Source: Liolophura sinensis (Eukaryota; Mollusca; Polyplacophora; Chitonida; Chitonidae). From it: DNA of 64,000 bases. The notes below the pieces were generated by a model, which was not told the DNA's origin, searched no databases, and worked only from the letters and a program-made list of their open reading frames with translations. Positions 22,169 through 36,400 of this stretch are shown here, in pieces. The position numbers and the translations under genes were made by a program. The stretch covers positions 55,342,237 through 55,406,236 of the forward strand of contig NC_088302.1 in assembly GCF_032854445.1 (NCBI RefSeq), written 5' to 3'. Positions within the stretch are counted from its first letter, which is position 1, and every line of letters begins with the position of its first letter.

Positions 22169-24466
22169 GTTGCAAGAGAAGCTGACAATTGTGTTGTGAT
22201 GTGAACTCCACATTCATGAAGGTCGGCAGCGGGAAGAGAGAACCATGGAATTATCTTTCTAGAAATGGAAGACAAGTTGATTGACAATGTGAAAGGCGAA
22301 TCACAGCCCCACCCTGAATCTCGGAGGGTAACTCTCCCTTCAGCTTCAGCTCCACAGGCTGAGGAGCCCAGTGTGTCTGGTGTCAGCTACAGGAGGTCGC
22401 ATACTGCCCCTCTTCTCAGCACATCCGACCAGGAGACTTACAAGGATCTCTACAAAGATATTGAAAGTCTTAAGAACATCGATTTCATCAAAACTTACAG
22501 CCGTTTACGAAGACCGCAAGGCCTTAAAACTATGTCAACAACAACATCACCCATAGGTTCACCAACTCTGATCTCCCCCACTGCTGACACGGGCAATGTG
22601 GGAATAAGCTCTGGCCGCAGGCTCAATCGTAGTCTCAGTTTAAAACTTCTCACAGAGAGGCTCAAAAGCGGCCGGCCTCCAACTGAGGCTTCTAGTTGCA
22701 AACCCAGCACTCGTGAAACTCCCACAAGAGATTTCAGCCAAACTTCAGCATTCGGTACATTGAGGAGGGTTTTTCCAAAAAAGTCCAGAAATATGTCTGA
22801 GCTTGTGACAACAAGACCTGACACTCCCCATGCTACTGATCCCAAAGTGACCTCAGAGACAGAAGAGGGTGATGCCAAGGAACAGAGTTCAGACAAAAGT
22901 ACTGTGATAGATTCAGACGGAGACAAAAGGCAGCAAAGTAATACCACTGAAGAAGGCAGAGAGAGTCCACTATGTGAGGCACAACCTGAAGACATTTCTC
23001 ACAAAGAGGAAGAAGACAAGAAAACATTCGTGTCTTCTTGTGTTCTTGGCATGCCTCAGACAAAAGACACGAAGTCCACAGGCAACACCGATGACTCCTC
23101 AGAGAAAGTAACAAAGAAAGGCGGAGACTTATCTGAGGATGAGGGTGTGGAGTCTGGTGACCAGACTTCTGTTAAGTCTGTGGATTCCAAAGTTCCTGCA
23201 TCACAGCGTCCGCAGAGGCGCTCAGGAGCTGCGTCTTTGGCTATGTCAGGGAAGGTTCAGGAAATGTTTGCTAATCTTGCTGCTGGTGATGAAAATCAGG
23301 GTGATTCTGGCAAACAGGACGAACAGACGCCTAGACGAATTTCAAGAAGAACTGAAAATGGGGTCAGTGGCACAGGTCAGAAAACGTCGTCTTTGCGATT
23401 TGTGACACATCCTCCACAGACGAAAACATCAGTTCACGAAGGTGGATCTGTTGACAGTAATGGGTTAGGTTCTCTCAAGGCACAAGAGAGAGCATTTCTG
23501 TCAGATCCAAGTAAATTAGGTCCACAAGAAAGTAATTTGTCTCTGACGGACAGCCATATCAGTGGCGCTGATTCAGATTTTGACTCCTCTTATTCCGAAG
23601 TTGTGCAGGGTGCTACAAGTGATGGGAGTGATCCGGACAAATTTGAAAAACGGAATGGGAAATCATTAAAACAGAAATCCAAAAGTGATCCAAGTGGCGC
23701 AAAAGCGCGCGATGGTGTGGAATTGCCAGATTCTCCAAAAAGTAGCCATACCCAAAGTGCTCCCGACATTGGTGAAGAGAAAAGAGAGTCCTCTGGCTTA
23801 CCAGAGTTCAAAGTCACTGAAGATGAAGCCAAATGCAGGTCAGAGGATGTGTTGTCAAAACATGGGACAGAAGTGTCTCCAGAGCGGGAGACTGAGACAC
23901 CCACTTCTTACACAGTCTCTCATGACCCATTGACTTCAGGTAGAGAATCTGGCAATGACCCTGGGGACTCTCTCAGTCCCAGAGAGCTACACACCAGGTA
24001 CGGTGGCTATTCTCATAGTCCCTCCCCTAGCAGGACAGACAGTGGGCGTCCCAAACGTAGGTACGCCAGCCCTTCCTCTACCAAGTCCCCATCTGCACCA
24101 TCTCATGACAGATCGTATCCATTCACTGAAAAAAATCATCCATATACATTGTTGTTAAGTGTTCCGCCGCCTCGGAAGCCCATTCTGAGGAGTGCTAGTT
24201 CTGCAAGTGTCCTTCAGCGAGACAGACGAGGGTACTACTCCCCTGCCCCGTCCTATATCAAAGACACGGAGCCAGTAAGGAAGTACAGTGCCACCACGGA
24301 TGAACCGCCAAGTGCCAGCGCTCTGCGATCAGGCACCTCAGTGCCAGAGTTTCCACCGTCCATTGGAGATTCTGTGGGCGCCTTGGCAACAAGCATGCCT
24401 GATGTGTGGCAACAAACACCGCCACCAATGACACCTGAGACGGACATCCCGTACCAGTTCTTCAAG
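22169..24466 (+). CDS. ARHGEF17: ARHGEF17 exon 1 of CDS (residues 1-734), disordered N-terminus
   Basis: The acceptor TTGTTGTTTCAG ends at 22168, so a non-coding exon precedes it. The ATG at 22265 is preceded by an in-frame TGA (22217-22219) and has AGAAATGG context. The exon encodes a Ser/Thr/Pro/Asp-rich region without a folded domain; segments such as RRSHTAPLL, LNRSLSLKLL, KPILRSASSASVLQRD and SAPSHDRSYP look like phosphorylation or 14-3-3-type sites. A single huge N-terminal exon is also a feature of vertebrate ARHGEF17. The donor is AAG|GTAAGA after PYQFFK. If this intron is retained, translation stops at 24562. Confidence 0.93.
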
Positions 24467-27400
24467 GTAAGAAATGTGATCATCTTTTGTTGCTCTTTAC
24501 AGGTAGATACAAGAAAATGCCATAAATCATGTGCAAATCTTCAGCTTTACCATAAAAGTTGACTACTGTAGGCTTGTGTACATGAGCATTTTGTAACACT
24601 GTCTCAGAAATCCTCATGAAAAGCATTCAGAGGGTTTCGGGAAGCTTCAAAGCATTCTGCCTATGACAATAAGGCTGCAATACTGCCCCAGTGTCATTAA
24701 CTAAACCATGATCATTCATTCATACAAAGCATTCTGCTAACCACAATATGGTTATAAAGCCTTTTGAGATTCGAGATTGTATGTTCAGCCTTCATTGATC
24801 TTTTTTCTTTCCAAAAGCAACAAACATTCCGTTTTCATGTTTGTGTACGTCATGTGTATTTACATGTATACCATTACTTTGCACATGTACAGTGGTACAA
24901 TCATCCACATTTATGCTCCAGCGTGGACTTTGCAACTGGCGATTGGGACATTTGACCAGTACATAGGTAATTAGTTTGACATTTGTATTCAATATAAACT
25001 CTGCATTGACATCTGTATGTTTGTGGAAACATGTATGCCCAAGACTAAGCAAGAGGACATTGGGATGACCAAGGGCATCTACCTTAGAATCATTTTCAGG
25101 GGAAAAAGGTTAAATTCTGAGATTAGTCAATCCTAGAAATTAAACAGTGGCAGTTTTGGTAACTCTTGGCACTTGTACCTTGATATGATACAAGCAGAAG
25201 TGTTATTAATATTTAATGACGGACTGCCAGGCCTCCTTGGCATGATGTTATGGTAAAGGAGCATCATAAATATGTTAACGCTCAGAACATTACAAAAGCC
25301 CTTGAAATACATGTTACTTGAGAGCAGTGTTAAGCAAACAAGTAAACAGTCAAAGACTGTTACTATTATTGATAAAAACAAAAGTCATTGAAATGATGGA
25401 TTGTTGAAGACCAAGGGGCCTTTTGATAGTGAAATGGCATATTGTGGAAGGCCAAGGACTGGGGAGAGGGAAGGGGGGAAGGGGGGGGGGATGCGGATAT
25501 TACATTGTTGAAGACCAAGGGGCCTTTTGATAGTGAAATGGCATATTGTTGAAGACCATGGACTGGGGTGGGGGTGGAGGGTGATATTACATTGTTGAAG
25601 ACCAAGGGGCCTTTTGATAGTGAAATGGCATATTGTTGAAGACCATGGACTGGGGGAGGAGGTGATATTACATTGTTGAAGACCAAGGGGCCTTTTGATA
25701 GTGAAATGGTATATTGTTGAAGACCATGGACTGGGGTGGGGGTGGAGGGTGATATTACATTGTTGAAGACCAAGGGGCCTTTTGATAGTGAAATGGTATA
25801 TTGTTGAAGACCATGGACTGGGGTGGGGGTGGAGGGTGATATTACATTGTTGAAGACCAAGGGGCCTTTTGATAGTGAAATGGCATATTGTTGAAGGCCA
25901 TGGACTGGGGTGGGGGTGGAGGGTGATATTACATTGTTGAAGACCAAGGGGCCTTTTGATAGTGAAATGGCATATTGTTGAAGACCATGGACTGGGGGAG
26001 GAGGTGATATTACATTGTTGAAGACCAAGGGGCCTTTTGATAGTGAAATGGCATATTGTTGAAGACCATGGACTGGGGAGGAGGTGATATTACATTGTTG
26101 AAGACCAAGGGGCCTTTTTATAGTGAAATGGCATATTGTTGAAGACCATGGACTGGGGGGGGGGGGTGATATTACATTGTTGAAGACCAAGGGGCCTTCT
26201 GATAGTGTAATGGCATATTGTGGAAGACCAAAGACCAAGGACTGGGGGAAATAATACATTGTTGAAGACCAGGGGAGCTTGTGACAAAGTATCATTGAAA
26301 ACCAAAGTTAGACAATTTGTTGAAGTATGTGTATTATATTATGAAAACGCAGTGTTATTGAAGACCAGGCTGAAATGATAAGGGATTTTTGTGTAAGAGA
26401 AATGATATTGTTGATGATCAAATCAACTTAACATCATATGTACTGTGGTCTGTCGCTAGTTGACAGAGTTGGTTTGAATGTGTTATTTTAACTGTCCAAA
26501 GTAGTAGACTTGGATGACAGATTGTAGTGTAGGAATCTCTCATCTGGCCTTTGTTTTGCACTGTTAATGTGTTGTAACTGAAGGTAACAGTCTGCTGTCT
26601 TACAGGCTTCCAACAAATATCTAGTCATGGTGTATATGTGCATACACATAACTAAAAGATGCAAGGAGGATGTGTGGACTATGTGGACAGGTGATGCTGT
26701 AAAGGCCCATAGCATACTGATACAACCTGACCACCATCATCAAATAAATATTGAAACATACATGTTGATAAACTTACTTTTGTAATATCAGAACTGATGG
26801 AATAATAGGTTTATAAATGTAAACCTTTTGCTTTTGTGTGCTTTTGTAATGCTAATTAATAGCTGTTATTTTGTTTCGGTTGTTATAGGGCTGTGTAAAA
26901 ATTAGATGTTTTATTCTAAACCAAAGAATGACTATGTCACAAATAAACTACAGGGTTCATGTGTGATAACATAGAGTTGGTATATCAACAGAAATGGAAA
27001 GAGGGGAAGAATAACTAAGGTTCTTTCACATGTGTACACATGTAAGTTATATTGGGTTTGAGGTGTTGAAATGTGTTACCCAGCAGCCTTTTGGCAATGC
27101 CAGCATTGCAGCACTAAATCTATAAGAACTAGTCAGACTGTATTACCAGATAGCACATATTTTTGTTGTGACTCTTAGAGCAAATCAAGAGAGTATGACA
27201 GATGAATTCTTCCAGAAAAGTCAGAAGAAGCAGGTTAGCAGTACTTACACCTAGTTGATGTACATGTACATACGATACTAAGGTAATGATACAGGCTTTT
27301 TCATTCAAAATGTGAAGCATACGTATGGCGGTGTATATTGGGACTGTCAAGCGCAGATCCTTAGCTAGTGGTTTCAGAGATTCAAATTGTGATGTAATAC

Positions 27401-30400
27401 TTGTTTGCACATCATACATGTACTCACTGGGTGGCCACAATTTGGACACCTTGTAATGAAGAACACATGTTCAACATACATTATTTAAAATTATGCATTA
27501 TTAAAGATCGATGTATGAAATTGTTCCCTGGATTTGGCACATAACAGGTAAAACAATATTTTGAGCAAACATTTTAGGCATCCTTTCATCCTCTGCCCCA
27601 TGTACATTCTCAGTCACCAGGAATTATGATTCATTCCATGTCCAAGCTATCGCCATTTGAAGATAGACTCTAGTGAATTGAGACTCCAGTGAATTGAGAC
27701 TCCAGCAAAACTGAAAGTTGTCAGTAGATTGTCACAAAACTTTGTTCAGGATAACCTGTATCTGTGGGCATGAGGTGTTTCTCTAAGGTTTAGTAGGCCT
27801 ACCTGTAATTGTTATCATTGTAAACACTGGTAGATAAAAGCCCTTGCTTCCACACACAAACACGTTTGGGTTATTGGTGCCAAACCGGGCATTGCAGTAT
27901 GTTGTGAATGCTGTTGTATTTTGTGTTTTAGTCTGTAAACATCAGATTAATTTTCATTACATTTTCATATGTATCCATGTATATACATGTAGACTTTTTT
28001 GTAGACTATTTTTGTCGTCAGTTACATATACATGGATGCACGCACAGTTCATATGTTGTAATTCTTCAGCATTTTTGCATGTTTATGGGATGTGTATTCA
28101 AACATATTGTGACGGCATTATTCTGTGTAGACTGATAAAAATATACTTTTTGTGAATCCCTGAAATTGGCCGACACAACATGTGTAGTTTTGTCTCCAAA
28201 ATCAAATTAAAAAGGTGCTTAAATTGCACTGAAAACTTGCTCTTTCATGTGTTCACAAGGGTTGAGGAATTAGGGCAAGTGTAATGGTAATGCCTGTGTA
28301 AGTAAGATCAGTTATGGTATAAATGTGCTTACATGTAGATCCATCAGAATCAGTGTTTATATCCTGAAAACAGCAGCTGTAGCAGTAGTATAGAATCATT
28401 AGAGGTGACATTCTGTTGACATTTAGGGCATACCCAGCTCAGTAGGTTGTCTGCAAGGCCAGAGGCATTATGTAAGGCTATAGAACTGGCACTGGGTTGG
28501 CCCTGGGGTGCCTGCTGTGTTAAGCTTGGATTGATCAGGCATGGACTGACTCCATAGTGCCACAGCTTGCAGCCTCAAGGGATTACACATATGTCAGTGG
28601 AAAATCAGACTTTTTTTTTTTTTTTGGCCAAATGGCGCTACCTGATGTTCATCTACAAGCTGCCTCCCCCTTATCTAAATATAACGTGCGGGGATGGTGG
28701 AAGACGGGAGTTTGGCCCCAAAACGGGGCCCATCTTCATCTGGCTGGCAGGCTGGCTGTACATTGTGTTACCTTAAACCCCTGCCTAGCTCTGGCTCCCT
28801 TAGCTTGTCTACATGTGCCTCCCTGAAAACTGATCGGCTGGAGACCCAGTACAACTCGCCTGCCGTTATTTTAGTCTGTAGAAGGATTACAATAGTCAGC
28901 ATGGTTTAGGTGTGCACAGCTCTTTAGTTTTGAGCCCACCTTTCATGATAGACTTGTATATGTATATTGACTGTTGATAAATTGGAGATGCTGCGACTGT
29001 TGGATGTGATTATTCAGTACCAGTTTATCACTGACATTCAGGCAACATTGTACTTCTTACAATTTTGCCTGTTGCTCCAGTCCATACAGCTTATATCGAT
29101 ATGGTGTAATGTCATTGAATAAAAATAGCACTATTGTACAGCAACATTGTATACTCCTGTATGCAACTTGCTGTCCTCCTGCAATGAACTCGCCTAAACT
29201 GTCACATCACAACAATCAAATGAACAAGAATTGGTAATTAAATAAGTTCATAAAGTGGGAAGAGTTTTGTGTTGGAATAAGAATGTGTACTATGATTAGT
29301 ATTGTCTACATGTACGTCCTGACAAATAGACAAATACAACAGGGAGACAAGATTAATTGAAAGTAGAAAACATTTTTTATAGTGGGAAACATTTGTTGGA
29401 AGTAGGAAACATTTGTTATAAGAGGAAACATTTGTTGAAAGTATGAGACTTTTGGAAGGAGGAAACATTCCAAGGTGTGTAACAAATATGATGGAAGTTT
29501 CACTGAAGTGTTCTACTTTGAATTGTCATCTCAGACTCTGTAGTAAATGTTTTGGCAAATGATAACATATTTTGTCGTAATATCAAATGAAGTTTTGATG
29601 ATTGAAGCACAAAGGTTGGTTCGTTCATTCGTTTGTAATATTTTAGGAATGATATGCTGAAGTTTCAAGCTTTAAGGCCAAGAACAGTTTCTTCTAGCTT
29701 ACACGTACAAGTGAAATATGTTAGTTTCTTGGAAATAAGTGCCGACGTAGAAGGCTTTGTTCGTGTTGGTCTCTTGTGCTGACTGGGTGGTGTAAGAGGC
29801 TGAGAGCTAAGGCCATTGTGTGGCCCCTCACCTTAGTGGCGCCTCTGTCAGGTCATACCTTGGGGGGGGGTAACTTCAACTTGCACCTGTTTCTGGATGT
29901 AAACTCTGCCAGGCTTAACAGTATATCAGGGTAACCTCTTTATTCAGCTCAGAGTGCCTGGGGATTTTATATGGGTTGTTTAACTATCATATATGTACAT
30001 GTAGTACTGTTTACCGAATTATTCTCAGATTTTGGTCAGAAATTTATCACATTTGATTTACATTTGTGTTGGTAAATGACCAAAACTTTGATATGTATGA
30101 AATGTGATACATGTATGGATTAACAGGTATTCCACACTGAGTATGTAAGAATTTCATTTACATGTACAATGTAGTTCAGATGTACTTGTAACCAGTATAC
30201 ATTCAGCCTTTGATACAAATACTCTTTCTGTTCTGCCAGTTATGTGAGTTCTCATCTGTGACATAACCAGTGGAAACAGCACCTGTTTATACTGTATACT
30301 GTACTGTTAAAGTTTTCTGGCCTCACATAGCCCAATGTTAGCCCAATGCTGGTCCATGAAGAAGATTGCCTATTTTGTGCGTACTGACTGGGTGAATGTT

Positions 30401-33400
30401 GTTACTTTTTTGCTTAAGCGGGCCCTCACTGGCTCACATGTTGTTCTTGTTCCTGATGATAGAGGTTACAGGTTCAAATCCAGCTCTCTGTCTGTTTTGG
30501 CTGCAGCTTTAAGTCGGGGTTTTTCATGTGCAGACATGGGCGGTAGTGAAATTTTTGAATGTGGATAATAAATGCTTGATCGTGGTGTCCAGAAGTCATT
30601 TTGTGGATGTGCGTATATATTTAGATTGTATTTTACGAGCTACTAATCTTAGTTATAGAAGTTCTGTATGTCATGTAAAGCTTTGCACTTTCAGAAACAA
30701 GTATATTCCTTAAAATGACACTTTTTATTCCAACGCTTTGTTTTTTTTTTTAAGAAATGAATCAAACCTCACAAACAAATAACTCATAAGTATTACTAAA
30801 AGGTGAATGAATCAGCCAGAATAAAGTAAAATGTGTCATTGGAAAAATGCTAAATGTGAAATGTCATTTGACTTCCACAGGGGGTCTCAACATTAAGTAC
30901 ATGTATAAAAAATCTGCCCTCATGTAAAAGTCGTGTTTAATACACATGATGTTCTATACGGATTCTGGTATTTATTTCATTGGTGTTGCCGTGAACTCTA
31001 GAGTTTTTCACTTGTATGATGCCAGTCTGACTATTGGGTGGAGGACAGCCTGAAGTAAACCATAGACCTTGACCAGGTTGTGACGATATTATAGCTGATT
31101 TTCACCGTAAGATAAACTTATGATGCATCCATGCAGACCATACAGATAAGGTTGGACATATTTGGATAAAAATAAATTCTGTAACTGTTGCATGTCAAGC
31201 TAAGGTCTGCTCGTGCAGAGTGCCTCAGAAAACATAGATGTGGTGCTGGAAAACTGTAATGTGTACATGTGTATACATATATTCCTGTTAGAGATTATCA
31301 TGTACATGTATTCATGTTACAGATTATCATGTGCATGTATTCCTGTCACAGATTATAATGTACGTGTATATTTGTTACAGACTATAATGTACATGTATTC
31401 TTGTTACAGATTATCATGTACATGTATTCCTGTTACATAGTATCATGTACATGTATTCCTGTTACAGATTATCATGTACATGTATTCCTGTTACAGATTA
31501 TTGTGTACATGTATTTCTGTTACAGATTATCATGTACATGTATGCCTGTTACAGATTATCATGTACATGTCTTCCTGTAACAGATTACCATGTACATGTA
31601 TTCCTGTTACAGATTATCATGCACAGGAATGGTACATGTATTCCTTTTACAGATAAACATGTAGAATCAAGGGAGCCAAGTTAAAAAAAGGTGTGGTGAT
31701 ATACCTGTGGAATCAAGGGAGCTATGAGTTAAAAAAAGGTGTGGTGATATACCTGTGGAATCAAGGGAGCTATGAGTTTATAAAATGTGTGGTGATATAC
31801 ATGTAGAATCAAGGGAGCTATGAGTTAAAAAAAGGTGTGGTGATATACCTGTGGAATCAAGGGAGCCAAGAGTTTAAAAAAGGTGTGGTGATATACTTGT
31901 GGAATCAAGGGAGCTATGAGTTTAATAAAGGTGTGGTGATATACCTGTAGAATCAAGGTAGCTATGAGTTTAAAACAGGTGTGGTGATATACCTGTGGAA
32001 TCAAGGGAGCTATGAGTTTATAAAATGTGTGGTGATATACACGTAGAATCAAGGAGCTATGAGTTTAAGAAAGGTGTGGTGATATACACGTAGAATCAAG
32101 GAGCTATGAGTTTAAAAAAGGTGTGGTGATATACCTGTGGAATCAAGGGAGCTATGAGTTTATAAAAGGTGTGGTGATATACATGTAGAATCAAGGGAGC
32201 TATGAATTTAAAAAAGGTTTGGTGATATACCTGTGGAATCAAGGTAGCGATGAGTTTAAAACAGGTGCGGTGATATACATGTAGATTCCAGGAGCTATGA
32301 GTTTATAAAAGGTGTGGTGATATACATGTGGAATCAAGGTAGCTATGAGTTTAAAACAGGTGTGGTGATATACATGTAGAATCAAGGGAGCTATGAGTTT
32401 AAAAAAGGTGTGGTGATATACCTGTGAAATCAAGGGTGCCAAAGTTTAAAACAGGTGTGGTGATATACATGTAGAATCAAGGGAGCCAAGAGTTTAAGCA
32501 GGTGTGGTGATATACCTGTAGAATCAAGGGAGCCAGCGTTTTTAAAGTGTATGGCTTACCTGTAGAATCAAGGGAGCCAGCGTTTTTAAAGTGTATGGTA
32601 TACCTGTAGAATCAAGGGAGCCAGCATTTTTAAAGTGTATGGTTTACCTGTAGAATCAAGGGAGCCAGGGTTTTTAAAGTGTATGGTATACCTGTAGAAT
32701 CAAGGGAGCCAGCTTTTTTAAAGTGTATGGTTTACCTGTAGAATCAAGGGAGCCAGCGTTTTTAAAGTGTATGGTGTACCTGTAGAATCAAGGGAGCCAG
32801 CGTTTTTAAAGTGTATGGCATACCTGTAGAATCAAGGGAGCCAGCGTTTTTAAAGTGTATGGTATACATTGTAGAATCAAGGGAGCCAGCGTTTTTAAAG
32901 TGTATGGTGTACCTGTAGAATCAAGGGAGCCAGCGTTTTTAAAATGTATGGCATACCTGTAGAATCAAGGGAGCCAGCGTTTTTAAAGTGTATGGTTTAC
33001 CTGTAGAATCAAGGGAGCCAGCGTTTTTAAAGTGTATGGTGTACCTGTAGAATCAAGGGAGCCAGCGTTTTTAAAGTGTATGGTTTACCTGTAGGATCAA
33101 GGGAGCCAGCTTTTTTAAAGTGTATGGTATACCTGTAGAATCAAGGGAGCCAGCGTTTTTAAAGTGTGTGGTATACCTGTAGAATCAAGGGAGCCAGCGT
33201 TTTTAAAGTGTATGGCATACCTGTAGAATCAAGGGAGCCAGCGTTTTTAAAGTGTATGGGGTACCTGTAGAATCAAGGGAGCCAGCGTTTTTAAAGTGTA
33301 TGGCATACCTGTAGAATCAAGGGAGCCAGCGTTTTTAAAGTGTATGGCCTACCTGTAGAATCAAGGGAGCCAGCGTTTTTAAAGTGTATGGTGTACCTGT

Positions 33401-36400
33401 AGAATCAAGGGAGCCAGCGTTTTTAAAGTGTATGGCATACCTGTAGAATCAAGGGAGCCAGCGTTTTTAAAGTGTATGGCATACCTGTAGAATCAAGGGA
33501 GCCAGCGTTTTTAAAGTGTATGGCATACCTGTAGAATCAAGGGAGCCAGCATTTTTAAAGTGTATGATGTACCTGTAAATTCTAGCTAGTAGTAGATCAG
33601 CAGCAGTACCTGCCCTACCTGCCCTCCCTCAGAGCTGAGCCCAAGCGTATTCTTTATTCACTCCTCTACTTATTAATAAGATTAACTGATGCTAATAAAC
33701 ACAGCCTTTCAGGTTTGTTTTTGATTTGTTTTTCCCATCTGCTGCATCCAGTGCAAATGAGAGGAAGTGTAGCTTAGGAAACCCAGCAGCGGATATAGGA
33801 ACTTATTCTGAGTGTTTATCAGATGTGAGAGGGGAGTAAAAATAGAGCCTTGATTCAATGGGAAATCTAGTGGCAGTGTGAACAGCCCACAAGGGTACAT
33901 GAGCAACACTGGAAGTGAAGTGAACAACTGTAGCTGGCTAGCTTTCTAGGCCTAGCTTACTCTGTTAGGCTGTGCCATGTTCTCAGGATAGACCAGAACA
34001 TCTTATCCCCGCAGTAGCTGTGTAACGGTGTATACCTGCGTGTATACCTGCGGGAAGGGTAGACTGGCCATGTGTCCTACATCCTAGGCTTGGTAGATCT
34101 GGCAGGGTTAATCACTGAAACAAGGAGGTACAGCTTACAATAACCAACCCCTGCAACCATTAACCTATCTGCTCCTGTAACCCGTAAAATTGCCCTTTTG
34201 GCTGACCCATGAATATGGGCAAGTCACCTGTCATTCATTCATTAATAAAGAGAAAGCTTAAAGTGATAATAAAAACAATTAAAAATTACTGACCCTGGTT
34301 TGGACAGGCACTTAGTAAATTCAACGACTTTTATTCTTCTTACATATAGGTCATAGGTATAGAAAAACGAAAAGAAAGCAAAAAAATAAATTTATAAATA
34401 AGTACATTTAAGTAAACAAATGAAACTTATCAGCTTTAATGAATAAATGTGATTTCAGGTTTGAGATAAGTGTACTTTAAATACCAGAGACCAATGAAAA
34501 TATGAACCATGTTAACTGTCCCTTATTGATAGTTCAAAACCAGCTCTGGCTCGATCTGCCGTGGTTTTACATGTTTGTATGGAGGATTGTTAGACAGAAA
34601 GAGAAATTTCTACATGTATGTATTTTCACAACTATAAACAAGAGTGTCCTAGTCTGTATTCTGTGGCTTTGTCTGCATACCTGTATATGTGTCTGTAATG
34701 TTCACCATGAAATTTAGTTCTCCTGATGATGGCAAAATAAAGTGCCGAAATGTTGAGTCAAAATGAGTCTTTCATTTTTCGGAGTTACTCTACTCATGTA
34801 TTACGTTAATCCTGACTGTGATATATGTATGTAGATACATCAAATATTGTATGAGTATGACACTTAGGTAAGTGACACTTGTATATGAATGTTATTCTTC
34901 CTGTTGTAAAACCTATTTCTGACTGTACCCTTTTGGGACCTCTACAGGAACATGATGACCTCAGTACAAGTGCTCTAACGTAACAATGAACCTGGGATCA
35001 AATGTTGTAAATACCCAGCTGTGATGGTGCCAGTTTCCAGCACAGCCCATCCAGCAAATGGTTTACTTTAATTTTGATTGTGTCAGACGATCGCTAGGAA
35101 TGCTAATTGCATGCACCAGCGTTGATTATTATAGTGTTATTCTGTCAGGAACAAATGTTTTCTATGCTTTGTATACAGATCTGACAGAATCTTGGCAACC
35201 CTCCTTAGATAGACATTGTAATTGTGTCAGTAAAGCACATAAAATAAGAATTGAAATGGCCAGATGTCATACAAAACTTGTGGCTAACGTTGTCAGGCCT
35301 AGGTACTTGGTGTGGTGTATAAATGTGATCGAGGTGTGTTCTTTGTGGTACGTGCTGTTCAAAAATCTGTTTAAAGATAAACCCTGTATTCATTTTAGTC
35401 TGGAAGAAAGTCTCAGAAGTTTTGAATTTAAAAGAACCGAATAAAAGAAAGTGACATGTAAAAATACCATTATCAACTTTACAGCTTTCTTAAAAGTGTT
35501 TAAAATAATTTCAGTGCATTTAAATATTTGGACTCCTAAGGAAGGCAATATGGACCATATTTTCCTTGTGAAGCATCACAGGTTTTTTCTACCTTTACGT
35601 ACATGTAGATTTTGGGAACATTGTTCAGCGGTGTGTCTGACTTTCATGATTTCTTGATTGCGGTCTTATCCCTGTAATATTTAAGCCTTACCTTTATTTG
35701 ATTTTTTTTTTTTTTTTTTTTTTGATTGGTGTTTTACGCCGTACTCAAGAATATTTCACTTATATGACGGCGGCCAGCATTATGGTGGGTGGAAACCGGG
35801 CACAGCCCGGGGGAAACCCACAACCATCCGCAGGTTGCTGGCAGACCTTCCCACTTACGACCGCAGAGAAAGCCAGCATGAGCTGGACTTGAACTCACAG
35901 CGACCGCATTGGTGAGAGGCTCCTGGACCTTACCTTTATATTTTATACATATAAGCTTGTCCGATACATGTGTAATTTCATCTCCTGTCTACAAGGTCTT
36001 GGAATTACTTCCCATGGGCTATTTCATTCAACCTCTCGTTTATCTGAAGTAAATGGTGCCATATTGTTAGTTGTGTAAGAAATTTGATATCAAAGAGCAT
36101 TGTAAGGTATAGAGTTTTTTGTGGTATTTTCTAGTTGTGTCTATAACTCAATCTCACAGTTCAATAGTATAAATATGTAATACTGGTACCTAGATTAGAT
36201 GGTGAAGAAGAGAACAGGTACATGTAGGTAGTGTGTGGGATAGCACATTGTGTTTGCACCTGACAGGTGCCCCTTTTCCATTAACGAGAAACAATTAGTA
36301 CATAAAGCTGTAAACCATGTAAAATGCTTACTTCCTGTCTGGTACATATCAAGGACACTTCCCATTAAATATCACACTGATGGAATCCAGTGGTTAGCTT

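Noticed and set aside
25366-26295. 309-codon minus-strand ORF (GPLVFNNVISP repeats)
   Set aside because: Antisense of the 76-87-bp minisatellite in ARHGEF17 intron 1.
28557-28826. Overlapping ORFs of 70-90 codons in a GC-richer patch of intron 1
   Set aside because: They include a poly-T-encoded Phe run, have no recognisable domain and no phase-compatible splice sites linking exon 1 and exon 2.
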